Shown piece by piece: positions 1 through 13,222 of a stretch of DNA of 64,000 bases. The notes under the pieces are model-generated. The model did not search any database. It saw only the letters and a list, made by a program, of their open reading frames with translations, and was not told where the DNA came from. A program made the translations under genes and the position numbers. Source of the DNA: Selaginella tamariscina (taxonomy: Eukaryota > Streptophyta > Lycopodiopsida > Selaginellales > Selaginellaceae); NCBI GenBank assembly GCA_003024785.1, contig PUQB01000139.1, forward strand, positions 442,405 through 506,404, written 5' to 3'. Every line of letters starts with the position of its first letter. The first letter of the stretch is position 1.

Positions 1-350
1 ATAACCATATGTAAATCAAAATCATTGCTGATATATGTATATATGTTGTGTATCCGCAATTATAATGTGAATATATACATGTACACCTTGAGACATAGAG
101 GCATGAAAATCAGTTTGGATGGCACCCTGCTTTCATACGGAAGCTCAGTATTGTGTGTCACTCACACACCCACGCATACACGCACGGACGCAAACACCAT
201 ATATCTCGTAGGATTTAAACTAAAGAACTAGTCGGATAAATAGGACCAGACAACGAACCAGTTCACCTAATCACAACAAAACATACATAGTAGATCATAC
301 GTAGTAAAGATGTACGTGAGCAGTTACACATACAGATATATATCTCTCTC

Positions 351-382
<32 letters not shown>

Positions 383-392
383 ACACACACAC
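1..392. other. Non-coding stretch at window edge
   Basis: I see no coding exon here. The 3' exons of the kinase to the right (from the activation segment GT.GY..PEY onward) should lie on this side, but I could not find them, so they either lie beyond the window edge or are missing. A (CT)n(CA)n microsatellite occupies about 343-390 and forms the start of a kinase intron on the minus strand. Confidence 0.5.
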
Positions 393-396
393 GTAC

Positions 397-1389
397 CGCT
401 GTAGTCACATGTGTATTACCAAAACTGGGTCCATCTCGAGCTAATCCAAAGTCTGAAAGCTTCGGATTGAACTGGTTATCCAGAAGAATGTTGGAAGCCT
501 TAAGATCTCTATAAATAATCTGAAAAAGAGAAAGGGAACAGACCTCTCTTATGAGCTTCTGACCATGCTTAGTCGTATATATGCATGTGTTGTATATATA
601 TATATATATATATGTCATAATAAACAACAAATGTCTTACCGATGGTTTCACTTCCTCATGCAAATAAGCAAGGCCTTTTGCAGTAGCAAGAGCAATGAGC
701 GCCTAAGATCCCAAGGTAATACAGGGTCGTGGGTATGAAAGAGATGATCATCCAGACTCTTGTTAGGCATGAGCTCATACACAAGAAGGCACTGTGGCCC
801 TCTATCATCATCTTCCAAACAGTACCCAAGTAGTTTCACTAGGTTTGGATGATCCACCATTCTTAGGTACGTTATCTCGCTCAACCATTCTCTCTGCCCC
901 TAAGTAGTGTACACGCTAAATGTCTATATGTTTGTATATCGATATACATATAGTAAAGCTACTACTACATAGAAATATACCTCTCTCACACACACTCAAG
1001 TTTACCTGCTGGCCTTTCAAATTAAGCTTCTTGACAGCAACATCCATTCTCTCATCGCTCTTCTTAAACTTGACACGGCCTCTGTAGACTGTCCCAAAGC
1101 CACCCTCTCCGAGCTTCTCTGATTCAGAGAAGTTTTTCGTGCCATTTTTCAGCTCGGACAGAGTAAAGATCCTTAACTCCTGCACCTTGGGATCCCCACC
1201 TTGTGCCACCACCTCGGCCCTGGTGCCGTTTTTCGTGTTCTCACTGGAGCCAGAGGATGTCTTTGAGCTCCTCGAAAACACCAAGCTGAACTTCCACCAG
1301 AACAACTTGGCGCGTTTCCCTGTACATGTGTTCTTCTCACCGTCTTCTTCGTCCTCTTCCCGCGGATGCATAATAGGAAAACACCCCAT
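397..1389 (-). CDS. Receptor-like cytoplasmic kinase, RLCK VII / PCRK1-like (partial)
   Basis: Ser/Thr protein kinase of the membrane-anchored RLCK VII group, which relays pattern-receptor signals. Exons on the minus strand: 1389-1006, 893 to about 626, and 519-397. The start was chosen at MGCF because Gly2-Cys3 is the usual N-myristoylation/palmitoylation signal; an upstream in-frame Met gives a hydrophobic, unlikely N-terminus. Visible motifs are the glycine loop [17 protein letters not shown] with the ATP-binding Lys, the hinge region [13 protein letters not shown] typical of PCRK1/PCRK2, the catalytic loop [12 protein letters not shown], and DFGLAR. Exon 2 changes frame by one base near 700 (after PWDLR, before [14 protein letters not shown]), so it is either a sequencing indel or a broken gene. 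The exons after THVTTA were not found in the window. Confidence 0.8.
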
Positions 1390-1713
1390 TATGAAAAATA
1401 TTTTTAAAAAAATAAAAAATAAAAAAAAGAGAAAACAATTTCCCACGCGTATCTAATAATCTGTCTCACATGTCTCGGCAATCGGTGATGTTCTTGACAA
1501 ATCTACAATCTACGACGAATCCCTGTTGCATTTTTATAGCGAATTCATACCTGGCAGCGTGGATTGAACGCGACCCTAAACCCACGCGTTTTCTATATTT
1601 GATTCATACAGCAGCTGCAGGAAAACGCAATTCCTGTCACGTCATCTGCCACGTCGGACAATACCCTGCCACGCTGGAGAATAATCCCTGTTTTAGGGTT
1701 AGGGCTTTTGGAA
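1390..1713. promoter_or_regulatory. Divergent promoter region, kinase / chlorophyllase
   Basis: About 320 bases separate the start codons of the kinase (-) and the chlorophyllase (+). It holds an A-rich stretch (about 1390-1440) and no coding exon. No specific cis-element was assigned. Confidence 0.4.
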
Positions 1714-2938
1714 ATGAGGCGTGTGTTTGAAGACGGGGAATGTGGAGCTCATCTACTGAAGATTGGTGAGCGGGATTGCAAAGATAACGAAGAATTGCCA
1801 CCAAAGGAGCTTCTTATTAGTGTGCCCGAAAAGAATGTGCCCGCGAGTTGTCCGATTGTGTTATTATTTCATGGATTCTCTCTCCGGAACAACTTCTACA
1901 GCCAGCTTATGCATCACATTGCTTCTCATGGATTCCTTGTTATTGCTCCTCAGGTACGCACGCACACACACACATATATATACAGTAGAGAATGTGTGTG
2001 TACAATATGCAGAGTAAATGTTTGTCGGTGTGTCTGGCTTTTATTCAGTCAGTCTTACATCCTTTTAAGTGTTCACACATGCGCACTGTTCAGATAAGAA
2101 TCTTTCTTTTAACTTTCGTAGACATTTGTAGAGACGTACGTGTAAACTCAAAGTACACGTACACACACACGTATAGAGACCATTTTCCCTTATAATAACC
2201 GAGTGCATATTCTTTACAGATGTATGAGTTTGCAGGTTCTAATGCAACCCCAGAGATAACAGATGGAGCAGCAGTTATCAACTGGATACACAAGAACTCT
2301 CATAAGCTAACCGTCCAGCCGGACGTGAACAAGCTGGCGGTAATGGGGCACAGCCGAGGTGGAAAAGTCGCATTCGGACTGGCTCTCGGGCTGTCCGAGG
2401 TAACCCAAGAATCTCGGCTCTGGTCGGACTGGATCCCGTTGATGGGACTTCGGATGCGCAACAAACGGAGCCACATATTCTCAAGTTTGAGAATGAGTCT
2501 CTTGATGTACATTGTCCGGCTCTCATTGTGGAAGGAAAGTTGGGAGCGGAGAAGAAGAATGTATTCTTCCCTGCCTGTGCTCCTGAGAAGGTACTCGTCT
2601 CTCTCTTCACTCTCTCTCTCTACATTGTGAATTGTTTAAAGGTGGGACCAAAGGCGTTCTTCAGGGACTGTTCTACACCCAAGTTTCTCTTCACTGCTAC
2701 TGAGCATGGACACATGGATTTCCTGGATGATGTTACGAGTGGAATAAGGGGAAAGCTTACCTCTGTTGTTTGCAAGAATGGAATTGCTCGCATGCCCATG
2801 AGGAGGTTTACTGGAGGTCTTGTGGTTGCCTTCCTTCGTGCTGCGTTTGGTGTTGATGGGAGTGAATTTAAGCAGCTGATCAGTGATGCTTCAGTTTGTC
2901 CTGTGAGAGTAAATCCTGAATGTTGTGGTGAAATATAA
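1714..2938 (+). CDS. CLH: Chlorophyllase
   Basis: Hydrolyses chlorophyll a/b to chlorophyllide and phytol; alpha/beta-hydrolase fold. Exons: 1714-1953, 2220-2590 and 2642-2938. Exon 1 contains the oxyanion-hole region VLLFHGFSLRNNFY; exon 2 contains the lipase-type nucleophile motif GHSRGG that defines chlorophyllases, then GLDPVDGT with the presumed catalytic Asp; exon 3 has EHGHMDFLDD with the catalytic His region. Exon 2 needs a one-base insertion near 2402 (SEV to SALVGLDPVDGT), so either the assembly lost a base or this copy is broken. The second intron is only 51 bases, a multiple of three with no stop, so retention would still give an open frame. The first ATG is at 1714. Confidence 0.82.
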
Positions 2939-3284
2939 TTTAAGTATATAATGTACATACTTTACATGGTTATGTGTATGTACTTACCGTCATGACTTCT
3001 CTTTCTGCAATTCTCTTTAGTGTTAAATACTAAAAACTGTCTGTCGTCGTCCCTCCCCTCCCACTCTCACTATACACACACATATCTGTGTATGTCTATG
3101 TACACACACACACAAGCAGTCTTATGAAAAATAAAGTCTATTCGAGTTCTCAACTCCTAAAGAAGTTGAAAACTAGTTTATGCTGTGAACCTTTTAAATA
3201 CAAATTTGTTTTTAAGTTTAATTATTTTGATGGTCATACCACCTAGAAAAGAGTTTTTGAGTTAGTTTAAAATGAATTGTAAAG
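2939..3284. other. Intergenic spacer between convergent genes
   Basis: The chlorophyllase (+) and the copper ATPase (-) end towards each other here. I see no coding exon; there are short CA/GT repeats near 3070-3110. Confidence 0.5.
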
Positions 3285-5430
3285 TTATTTAAGTAAAACC
3301 TGTTGGTTATGTTCATTTTTCGGTCGATGGAGTCTTAAAAGTAAGGAGTTTGAAACCACGAAGATTGAGCTCAGAGCCATCATACCACCTTGTAACAAGA
3401 CCAGAATATTAATACATATAATAGCATATATGTGTATATGTTTATCGACACACACACAGACACACCTGCTGTCGAGGGTGATAAAGCAAAGTCGTATCCA
3501 GGAAGCAAAACCCCAGCTGCAATGGGGACTGCAATCACATTGTATGCCAGTGCGCAGCATAGGTTTTGATAAACCTTGTTCATTGTCATCTTGCTCAATT
3601 TCAATGCTTCCAAGACCTGCATAATGTCGTTACATACATCATATATATATATATATGTATATTGTGTGTGTGTGTGTGTGTGTGATTTACCTGGGACAGT
3701 CTGTTTCCAAGTAGAATTACAGAAGCTGCATCAGAAGCAGCATCGACCTTAGTTTGCAGCTTCAAGGCCATGCCAACATCCGCACTGGCTAGAGCTGGTG
3801 CATCATTCACACCATCCCCCACCTATAATTTTTAAAGCTTTCGGTTATATACATACATATGTTTCTCTCTCTCTCTCTACACAAACTGCATATGTATATC
3901 AACACACACACACAAATCCACGCGCTTGCTTACCATGGCAACCACAGAGCCTTGCTCTCTTAACCTCGTTATTAAGTCTGACTTGTCACGAGGTTTTAGA
4001 TGTGCATATAGAGAATCACCTTGTATGCCAACTCTCTTCCCTACACTTGCAACTGCATCTTCCCTGTCACCTGACAGTATCATTGTCCGTATTCCCATTT
4101 GCTGTAACCTGTTCATGATATGTAGTAGTTTATATACAGAACATAAACATAAACATATTAAGTTTATATGAATGTATATATGTACATGTAAAGTAAATGT
4201 ATGTGTGTATTCACCTGGACACTGTGGTTTTTGCATCTCCACGTAAGTTGTCACTTATCGAGATAGCACCTATTATTCCAACCCCCTCAACCCCGACATA
4301 GACAGTTGTTGAAGATTGTTCCAAGTGAGATCCCTCTATTTTCTCAGCCAAAAGATCTTCTAGCCTTTGAAACAACACAACTTAATTGAGTGAGATATAC
4401 ACTTATATATACAGACACGTACTAAATGTATGTATAAAAACAGGAAATGGTATATACCTTCTCTTGATATCTTTGGTGTCTTCTTCTTGTTTGAGACAGC
4501 AGCCTTGAACCCATTCAGCCTGTCCTACAGCCACGATTTTGTTATCCAACTTTGCCAGTGCACCAAATCCAGGCTCTGTAAGTTGTCCCTCTGAACTCAC
4601 TCTGTATTTATATAACGAAAATTAATATAGTAGAACTTACAGATACGTATATTGTCACATATAGATACACTCAACTAAACAGGAAAGTGACACTTATATA
4701 TTTATTATCAATCACACGCACACGCACGTAACTGTTGGAGGTTTTGTGAATCTGCCTGTGTGGTGATTGCAGATGCAATCGGATGGACAGAATGTCGCTC
4801 AACTGCTGATGCAAGTCGAAGCACATCCTCGTCACTGTAACCTTCTACTTCAGATACATAACCTGACACAACAGGGCGTCCTTCTGTAAGAGTTCCTGTC
4901 TGCACTGAAAACATATATCAGTTTATAATTGTTATTATCACGTAAATATATTGTCAAATAATTTTATGATAACATAATACGACATGATATTACCTTGTCA
5001 AATATCATCGTGTTCACAGAAGCTAGTCTTTCCAGAACGTCTCCACCACGTAATAAGAGTCCTTGTTTGGCTCCTGAAGGTATGAATACAAATTTTTTTA
5101 CTCTTAACTTTAAATATGACTCTTGATAATATAATATTACCATCATTCGCATATAATGTATATCTAATACTAACATACCAAGAGATGTTCCAACCAGAAC
5201 AGCTGTTGGAGTAGCAAGTCCAAGAGCACAAGGGCAAGCCACAACCTGCATAACCACAGATAGTTTTAGTATCAGACCACACACACACACACACACACAA
5301 CTCACCAAAACATCTATAGCAAGCTTTAAGCTTAATAGCAAGGCACTTCCTTCAGGACCTGCTGCATCATTGAGCAATACTTGTGGAAAAATCTCTGTCC
5401 CAATCAAATACCTGCAGGGATATACAATTT

Positions 5431-5468
<38 letters not shown>

Positions 5469-6563
5469 TATATATATATACACATGCACCTGTGTATAGC
5501 AACGTACATACGTTTCTATATATTGTTATTGAACATAAAAATGAGAAGGTGGTAGCAGAAAAAGGCCATGATTGTGAAGGCAAAAGGCCCAGCGATAGCA
5601 TCTGCCATTCTTTGAACCGGAGCTTCACGGCCTTGCGCTTCCTCCACCTATTCATATGTATGAAATCTGCTATCTGGACTACACTAACTACATATATATA
5701 GTTATTGTTTATACATGTGTGTGTCTATATATAACGCACGCAGACAAACACAGCTACCATTTTTATGATGTTCGAAATGGATGAAAGAGCTCCTGTAGTT
5801 GTAGCTTTCACCTGTACTGGTCCATCCTGTACACGTGCATGTGAATGAGTGTGTGTGTGTGTGCGCTTATGTGTAATTTCGTCAAATAATCTGAGTTGAT
5901 TATACAGAGTGTAGCTAGCATACCCAATTCACGGTGCCAGCTGAGACCGTGTCTCCAAAAGTCTTACTTACAAGCAATGCTTCACCTGTAAGCATGGACT
6001 CGTCAACGGAGCTCCTTCCTGAAACAACTGTTCCCTGAAGAGTTGAGACTGTTATAAATTATATCATATAACAAAAATATTAATTATCAATTATCGAACA
6101 GTTTCTATTTACTTAAAAGTATGTGTACGATTACAAATAGACATACATCGACTGGAATAACTTCACCAGGTAATACGACAATACGATCCCCAGTACGAAC
6201 TTGTTCAGTAGAGACATCCACCATCAGACTTTTGTCTGATCCAACTTCACCACTGGATTCTTCAGAAATCAATAGCCTTGATTTTGCAGGAACTAGAGAC
6301 TACAATATAATTTACTTAGTTAAATGATTGTGTCTACGTATGTATACACAGACTTATGTATATGTATATACGTGCATACAAGTATACACGTTGCAAACAC
6401 ACACCGTCATCTTACCAGGAGCTTTTGCATATCGCTAGATGCTTGGAGTCTAGCACGTTCTTCCAATGTGCGCCCCAGTAAAACAAAACCCAGTAGCATC
6501 ACCTAGAAGTTCAGTTTTAATATAGTCTAGTGGAAGTATCTATCTCTATCTCCCTCCCCCCCC

Positions 6564-6649
<86 letters not shown>

Positions 6650-7971
6650 CACATCTGTGTACATTACATGTATACACACTATGTACATATAGCATACTTA
6701 GATGTATATGTACCTTAAAAATTTTAAGTATAAAAACTTACTGGTTCATCAAAGAAAGATGCACCCCAATGAAGCTCAGGCATTGTCAATGATACCTAAA
6801 CAACGATTAAGAAAACCAATATATATACATACACATACACATGCATATGCGTGTGTAAGTGTATATAATTTCAGATACTATACCGCACTTATAGAAAATG
6901 CAGCCCAAGCTCCAAATCCTACTAATGTGTTCATGTTCGGGATCTCCTGAGAAAGGCTTTGCCACCATCCATCACAAGATCTGTCATCGACAGATTACAA
7001 ATATTGCAACATACTAGAATATACATACAACACAACAATATTTGGTATACACACACACACCACTACAGATTCTCTAGATAAGATCATCATACATAATGAA
7101 TGAAGCAAGTCTTTGTTATACCTCGAGCTGGACCCAGCAATGCCGTTAATGCAACACCACATTTCAACAGTGGATTGTGTGCAAATTCAACTACGGGGTC
7201 TGCGTTAAAAAAAAACAACGCCATCAGCCATGTACACACACGCATGTGTATATATGTCTAAATAATAATAAACATACTGTGCATAAGTTCATGAAAGAAA
7301 GGATAGTGATGAAGAAGATGAGTAGCATGCGTCCCACAGCAGAGAGCAACCAGAGTCCAGGCAAATGCGACTCTCTGTGTACTCTTTTTGAGGCTCTCCT
7401 TTCTCTTAGTAGACAATTCCTCCATCTTCCGTCCTGCATTCCCATCCTGCCCTGTGTCCGACCTCAACCTCGAGGGAAACCCGGAGTCGGTGAGAAGAGA
7501 AGCCAGTTGATAACCGGTTTCGTACCGATCCAATCCGGACCGGAGCTTCACAGCTGCCGTCTCCGTGAGAAGATTGACAGCGGCAGATTCAACCCGGGCG
7601 TCCTTCGCGAGCTGACTGCGAACACGAGCTACGCATCCGCCACACATCATACCTTCTACATCGAGCAGGACAAACCCTAATTCGGATCCGGTAGCAGAAC
7701 CAGATGATTCTTTTGTGGTGAAAACAGTGCTAGCAGCACTGTGAATCTTGAACTTGCCTGGATTATTGACACGTGGGAGATGTTTGAACTGTCGCATTGG
7801 GATTGAGCTGATGCCATATCGCTGAGACAAGTGAGGCAGCTGTGTTGAGACGAGGGGACGCAATCCTATGACTCTCTCCATTGAGTGGCTCCTCCCTCTC
7901 TCACATTTGGTCTGAGATTGGAATTTCAACGTCAAAATTGCACGCGGCCACGATTTCCTCGTGTGGCTCAT
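3285..7971 (-). CDS. PAA2: Chloroplast P1B-type copper-transporting ATPase, PAA2/HMA8-like
   Basis: Pumps Cu+ across the thylakoid membrane for plastocyanin. I traced 19 exons on the minus strand from 7971 (or the more likely Met at 7881) to the stop at 3285. In order: a Ser/Arg-rich transit peptide; heavy-metal domain with [11 protein letters not shown], the PAA2-type metal motif; transmembrane segments; actuator motif TGEAL (exon 7); the CPC ion-channel motif ACPCALG at 5179-5245; the phosphorylation motif DKTGTLT split by the 4995/4899 intron; HP motif in [25 protein letters not shown] at 3691-3822; and a C-terminal [13 protein letters not shown]. Only exon 3 (6884-6980) is disturbed: between GGKAF and IPNMN one base appears to be missing near 6948. 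Divergent from the FxP-repeat gene. Confidence 0.9.
6556..6649. repeat. Compound (C)n(CT)n(TA)n microsatellite
   Basis: A run of Cs passes directly into (CT)n and then (TA)n within a PAA2 intron. On the gene's strand it reads (TA)n(GA)n(G)n. Length is likely unstable and hard to sequence. Confidence 0.9.
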
Positions 7972-8127
7972 ATTGTGGACGAATATTCATTTCGATATTA
8001 ATTTCAATATTCTCTACGTATACGGAATATGCTATCGTGCCAAGAAATCATAGCCGTTACAGTCCAACGAACAACTGCCCTAGAAGGGACGGATGAGATC
8101 AAACCAACGGTTTTACGTAGGTGCGAG
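7972..8127. promoter_or_regulatory. Short divergent promoter, PAA2 / FxP-repeat gene
   Basis: The outermost possible ATGs of the two divergent genes (7971 on minus, 8029 on plus) are 57 bases apart; the preferred ones (7881 and 8128) are 246 apart. The two genes probably share one bidirectional promoter. This is inferred from spacing only. Confidence 0.4.
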
Positions 8128-8395
8128 ATGAAGGACGAAGCTGTCGGCGATGGCGGAGGTCGGAGTTTTGAGGATTACCAAGCCGGGCTTGAGGACAGCA
8201 TTCGCAGGTGTGAGGAGCTTCTGGCGTGTACGCCGCTCACGTTTCTGCCTCCACGTCGTGGTAATCTCTCGATTTCTCCAGAATCCCATATATTAGGTCT
8301 AAGGAATCCCATTGATTCATAAAATTTTGTTACATTTCTCTAAAATGCCATACAATATGTTAGAAAACTTGATATATCACACACACACACACACA

Positions 8396-8434
<39 letters not shown>

Positions 8435-11400
8435 GTGTGTGTGTGTTCATATCTGTTCAAGCTTTCTTACTTAATTTTGTAGGTTCTGAGAGAAAAAGCT
8501 TGCGGGACAGTGTATCAGTGTGCAGTTTGTTTCCGGACATCATCACCGTTGATTCCTCTACAACCATCCCAGATTCAAAAGACTCCATAATTGCAACTGA
8601 ACGAAGACACTCTGATTCCAGTGATAAAAGACACTCCACAGATATAGTTTCCATGTCATCTTCATTCCCTGAGGTGTGTGCGTGCGCGTGCGCGTGCGCG
8701 TGTTGTTATTTCTCTATCTATACAACTATATCACAAGAACTTTACGATGTTCACATATAGAGACACAACATACATACACACATGTATACATTCCTAAATT
8801 AACTTTGAATTTCCAGGTGAGAAGTGAAGAAGAGAAGAAGTCAGAAGTGTCACAGAGTGTTCTTATAGAAGATAGGAGTGAGACTACACACGAAGATAAG
8901 AATGTAGCACCAAACGTGTTATCTTTTACTGGAGATGAAGTTGAAATTATAATTGAAGCTGATGCTAAAGAAGAACAATCTCAAGTTAAGTCACAGCTTA
9001 AGTTCTGCCCACTGGTAAGCTACAGCGTTGTGTGTGTGGGTAGACTTTCGTTATCCCCCCACGTGGCCACTTAAGGAGGCCACGTGTTATATAATTAACT
9101 TAATTAATCATGGTATAGATTTTCATCGGATTTAAGTTTTAAATCTTTAATTTATTATTTATTAATTTAGATTTAATTTAAATTTAAATTCTATACCAAA
9201 TAAAACTTAAACTTATGCAAGTTAAATGACATGTCACACTTGAAATGTGACATGTAAAACATAAAAGAACGGACCGGATAACAACATTGACCACGTGGGA
9301 CGAAAACTAGCCGTGTGTGTGTGTGTGTCCCGTGTAGTATAACTATGACTATTGTTTCCTACAAACTCTAGGACAAGAAGTAAGTTAGAATGTGTAATAT
9401 ACTATATATATAAGTGACGAATTACTTGTTGATATATGTACAGGACGATAAACCACCACGAAGAGCACACCGGAGCAAGAGTGCACCAAAGGAGAATATG
9501 CAGGTATCTTATTAAAATTTCTAATTAATAGAAATAAAGAAGTTTTTTTTTTCAAGTTTTACGTATTCACTCTCTTTGGGCGTACAGTTTAAGAATACAA
9601 CGGATTTCTTTAATGCCATTACTGAGGTTATGGACAATCTGAAGTCATACATTCATATGCCACCTGTATCCCCGGACAACAACGCAAGCAAAAAGGTTAG
9701 TTGTTAGTATACTTAAAATACATTATAGTGCGTGCGTGCGTGCGTGTGTGTTCAGTTTTACTTTAACAGGAAAGACTGAAGAATTTATCTAAACCGAGAA
9801 CTGAATTTCACAAAAACTTGCTGAAGTAAAGCAAATCATAGAGGATAAACAACTTAAAGAGTGCTCATTCAAGGTATATAAAGCTTAGTTTTATGTTATA
9901 GTATATCTTACTGTATGCACAATTTAGATTGTAATATGTCTTCTGTGTGTTTGCCTATATGTTTATACGTAAATTATTTAGTAATATTATAGAATAATTT
10001 CTTTTGCAGCCTGCGGTAAGAAAGAAGAATGACTCGGGAAACAATGTTCCTGTACTGGAGAGGCTAACAGAGGCCCAACAGCAGAGAGAGATTAGAAAAA
10101 ATAGTAAAGAATTTTATTTTCGTATATATGTATACATTTACATACACACACAGACATACATACATAAACTACAGATGTGTTTATTTACATATTGTTATAC
10201 ATAAGCGTGTGCATTTTACTTTTAATTCATACTGCTCATCATTTTAGCAGGCACGAAAAGTTAGTGAAAAGGAGGAGCTGGCCGCGTGCTCTTTTAGACC
10301 ACAAATAAATCACAAATCTCCTTATTATGATCGAAATGGATCTCAACCACTTCCTGAGCGGTTCAAGGAATTAGAGGTACATTCTTATTACTATTATTTA
10401 GTATAGCATTTATAAAAGTGTATTGATATATTATTACTATACGTGTATTAGTTTAGTTACTTATCGTTTATTTATTATATGCTAATGCAGCGACGTCGAC
10501 GCGAAAGACTGGAGAAGGCTATGAAAGAACAAGAGCATCATCCATTTAAGCCTGAACTAAATCCAAAATCTGTGCAGCTTTTCAAACAGGTAAAACTATA
10601 GATAGATAGATAGACAGATAGATATTTGTGTGTGTGTGTGTGTGTGATAGTATACTCAGAGAGTAAATTTCAGAGTGGACTGGAGACCGTGGATTTGCAA
10701 GAGAGACTGGTAGGAGGAGGCCACTCAGTTCATGCGGATTGCAAGTACGAGATAGAGGTATATTTTTCACACGCACACACGCACATACATATGCACAATT
10801 TCTCTGTGTATGCATGTGTTTTGCATATCATAGTTCATAATAAGATGTATACTCATTGCTTCTTGACTTTATTGATGTAATGTCTCTTTGCACAATAAAA
10901 GTACATATACATACTTGGTTGCAGGCACGAAAATCAACATTTGCTCCGGAGATCAACCCCAACACGGACGACATTATAGCTTGTTCAAAACAGTTTGGAG
11001 GGCTTTCAGCGGACTTCTTTACAAGACAGCAGCGGTTTTTAGGAAGTCTGCAAGAAAAGAAAGTAAGAACAAACATATAATTATATATTTGATTCCGTAT
11101 ATTACGTGTGTGTGCAGCAGAAACAAAAGGAGAATGAGGTTCCTCGTGACTTCACATTTACACCAAATATTGGAAACGCTGAATTCATTCTTAAGCAAGC
11201 TATGTGTGGTGAGATCTTCCCAGAGACAGCAGGAGAGAGTACAAAGGCTTGCTTACAAAGACAAGGCAAACCAAATGCAAGTCCGTAAAAAAATCTCTGT
11301 AAGTTTTCACATTCCTTCCTGCATATTCATATAGCATTATACACATCCATATACACCATATGAGGGTATACATGTATCTTGTAGATAAGGGCATGAGAGT

Positions 11401-11925
11401 TTATATCACCAGGCTTTTCCACGTATCCCAAAGTGTTTGAATCGCCAGGCGATCCCCCTAGTCCACAGATCCCGTAGTGTATGTACGTAAGTATACATAT
11501 TCGTAAGATGCATACGGGTAGTATGTGGGAATATGGATATTTTTGCAGGAGAGGCATCATCTGATTAAAAAGCACAGGTTATGTTGAAGTATATCAAGTC
11601 TTATGGAGGAGTTTGCTATACAAGCAGGACGAATATTATGGACAGTTCAACTTTCACCCAGAGATTGACGAGGTTTCTCGGCTTGTGGGGCGTACATCTA
11701 CCATCAAAGACCTTTACATGGTACTACTCTCTCTCCGTGGTGTGTGTGTGTGTGCGCGCTAACCTGTTCTTTGTTTCAGAACGCAAAGAGTCAGGAGCTG
11801 AAGAAGGAACTTGAACAAGCTGCAGAGGCGGATTTTCAGCAGAAATGCCCATTCAGACCCATGGTAAGCATTCTATACACATACAACGGCATAGACGTGG
11901 GCGTGCGCGGGTGTGTTTGCGTGCT

Positions 11926-11992
<67 letters not shown>

Positions 11993-12860
11993 GAGAGAGA
12001 GAGGAGAGGGAGAGGAGAGAGAGAGAGAGAGGGAGAGAGAGAGAGGGAGAGAGAGAGAGAGAGAAGAAGGGGCTTTTAATGAACAATGCGTTTCAGACAT
12101 ATTCATCCCATGAGGTCGAGAAGATTAGATTCCGAAGTCATCTGTTGGAGAGACTGCATGCACGAAAGGTAATATACACGCATGCACGCACGCACGGATA
12201 ATAGTAATGCTATGGTTGGTTTAGGATCCATATCCGAATTGTTTACAAGAGTCATGGACTATGAAAGAGCTGGAGGAGATTAGGAATGCACATTTAAACC
12301 CATGGTTAACCGATTACGTCCAAAAGATGCACCACCCGCACTTATCAAAGGGCTGGACAGACATCTTGAACTCCAGCAGATTGCTAAGCAGATGAAAAAG
12401 GACCAAGAGGATTATGAAAAGAAAGTCTTCTTTTCTCATGTAAGTAGCTACGCTATATAACTATACACACGCGCACGCACACACCCAACACACAGCTCAT
12501 ATTATATGTATACAAGCATGTGTTATATCTGGTTTATAATACGAGGTAGACTTCTGTCCAGTGGTTTTATTTATCTAGGTATTATACATGCATACATCAT
12601 TTATCGTTTCACAGACACACACATCCCTGTATATTGACGTCTTCTCTCTATACACACACGCACACACACACATATATATACACACACACGCGCATGCGCA
12701 CAAACACAGACAGACACATGCATCTGTGTGTGTATATAACTGATATATTGTTTTTGTGCAGGTTTCTAGCTTACCAATAAGGCAGTATACCATTCCGAAA
12801 CCGTTTTCTTTTACGGAGCATTACAAGTCCGACATGAAACCGGGTTCTCCGGAGCCTTAA
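8029..12860 (+). CDS. FxP-repeat coiled-coil protein, unrecognised function
   Basis: A gene of about 18 small exons; preferred ATG at 8128 (an in-frame one lies at 8029), stop at 12858-12860. The product is charged and helical and carries a recurring short motif of the form F-x-P-x-hydrophobic-N: CSFKP, CSFRPQINHKS, HPFKPELNPKS, STFAPEINPN, FTFTPNI, FNFHPEID, CPFRPM, TFKPMVNRL. Such motifs occur in large charged proteins that I associate with cilia/flagella and centrioles, so a role in the motile sperm apparatus is possible, but this is inference. Frame corrections of one base are needed near 9815 (A run), 11210, 11570 (A run) and 12287, and perhaps 10110. Either the locus is decaying or the homopolymers are miscalled. 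Confidence 0.65.
11936..12066. repeat. (GT)n(GA)n intronic microsatellite
   Basis: Roughly 130 bases of GA-rich repeat interrupted by GG, within an intron of the FxP-repeat gene. Apparent Arg-Glu or Ser-Leu reading frames across it are artefacts of the repeat. Confidence 0.9.
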
Positions 12861-13222
12861 AAAGGAACTCTGTTCTTGTTTTTCATATAATAAAAATACG
12901 TTCTAATTAATAGTCTGGTAATTATACATTTCACACACACACACACACACACACGTGTAAAATGAACAAGAGAAGAACTACAATCGTGCAAAAAATATTT
13001 CAAGAACAAGGTATATGCTTAGAATATTAGGGAATATTTTAAAATAAACCCTAATATTTTATGACACACATGACACTTAAATTTTCTTAGATAATTTAAT
13101 TTAATTATAAGAAGTGTTTTATGCTAAAGTTCAATATCAAAATAAAAAGGTGGTTGATAGGTCACTTTTAATTCTGACATTAGTACACCGTTAAGTACAC
13201 CATTTTCCTTCTTAATTGTCAA
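12861..13222. other. Non-coding AT-rich spacer
   Basis: Downstream of the FxP-repeat gene: a (CA)n tract near 12933-12955 followed by AT-rich sequence. No gene seen. Confidence 0.5.

Noticed and set aside
5404-5655. Frameshift in PAA2 exon 9 (T run)
   Set aside because: Using a GTTCAA donor after codon start AT at 5535 gives a correct-length transmembrane segment and a clean join to exon 10, so no frameshift is needed.
11853-12113. Open frames rich in Ser-Leu or Arg-Glu
   Set aside because: They are translations of the (GA)n/(CT)n microsatellite in an intron.
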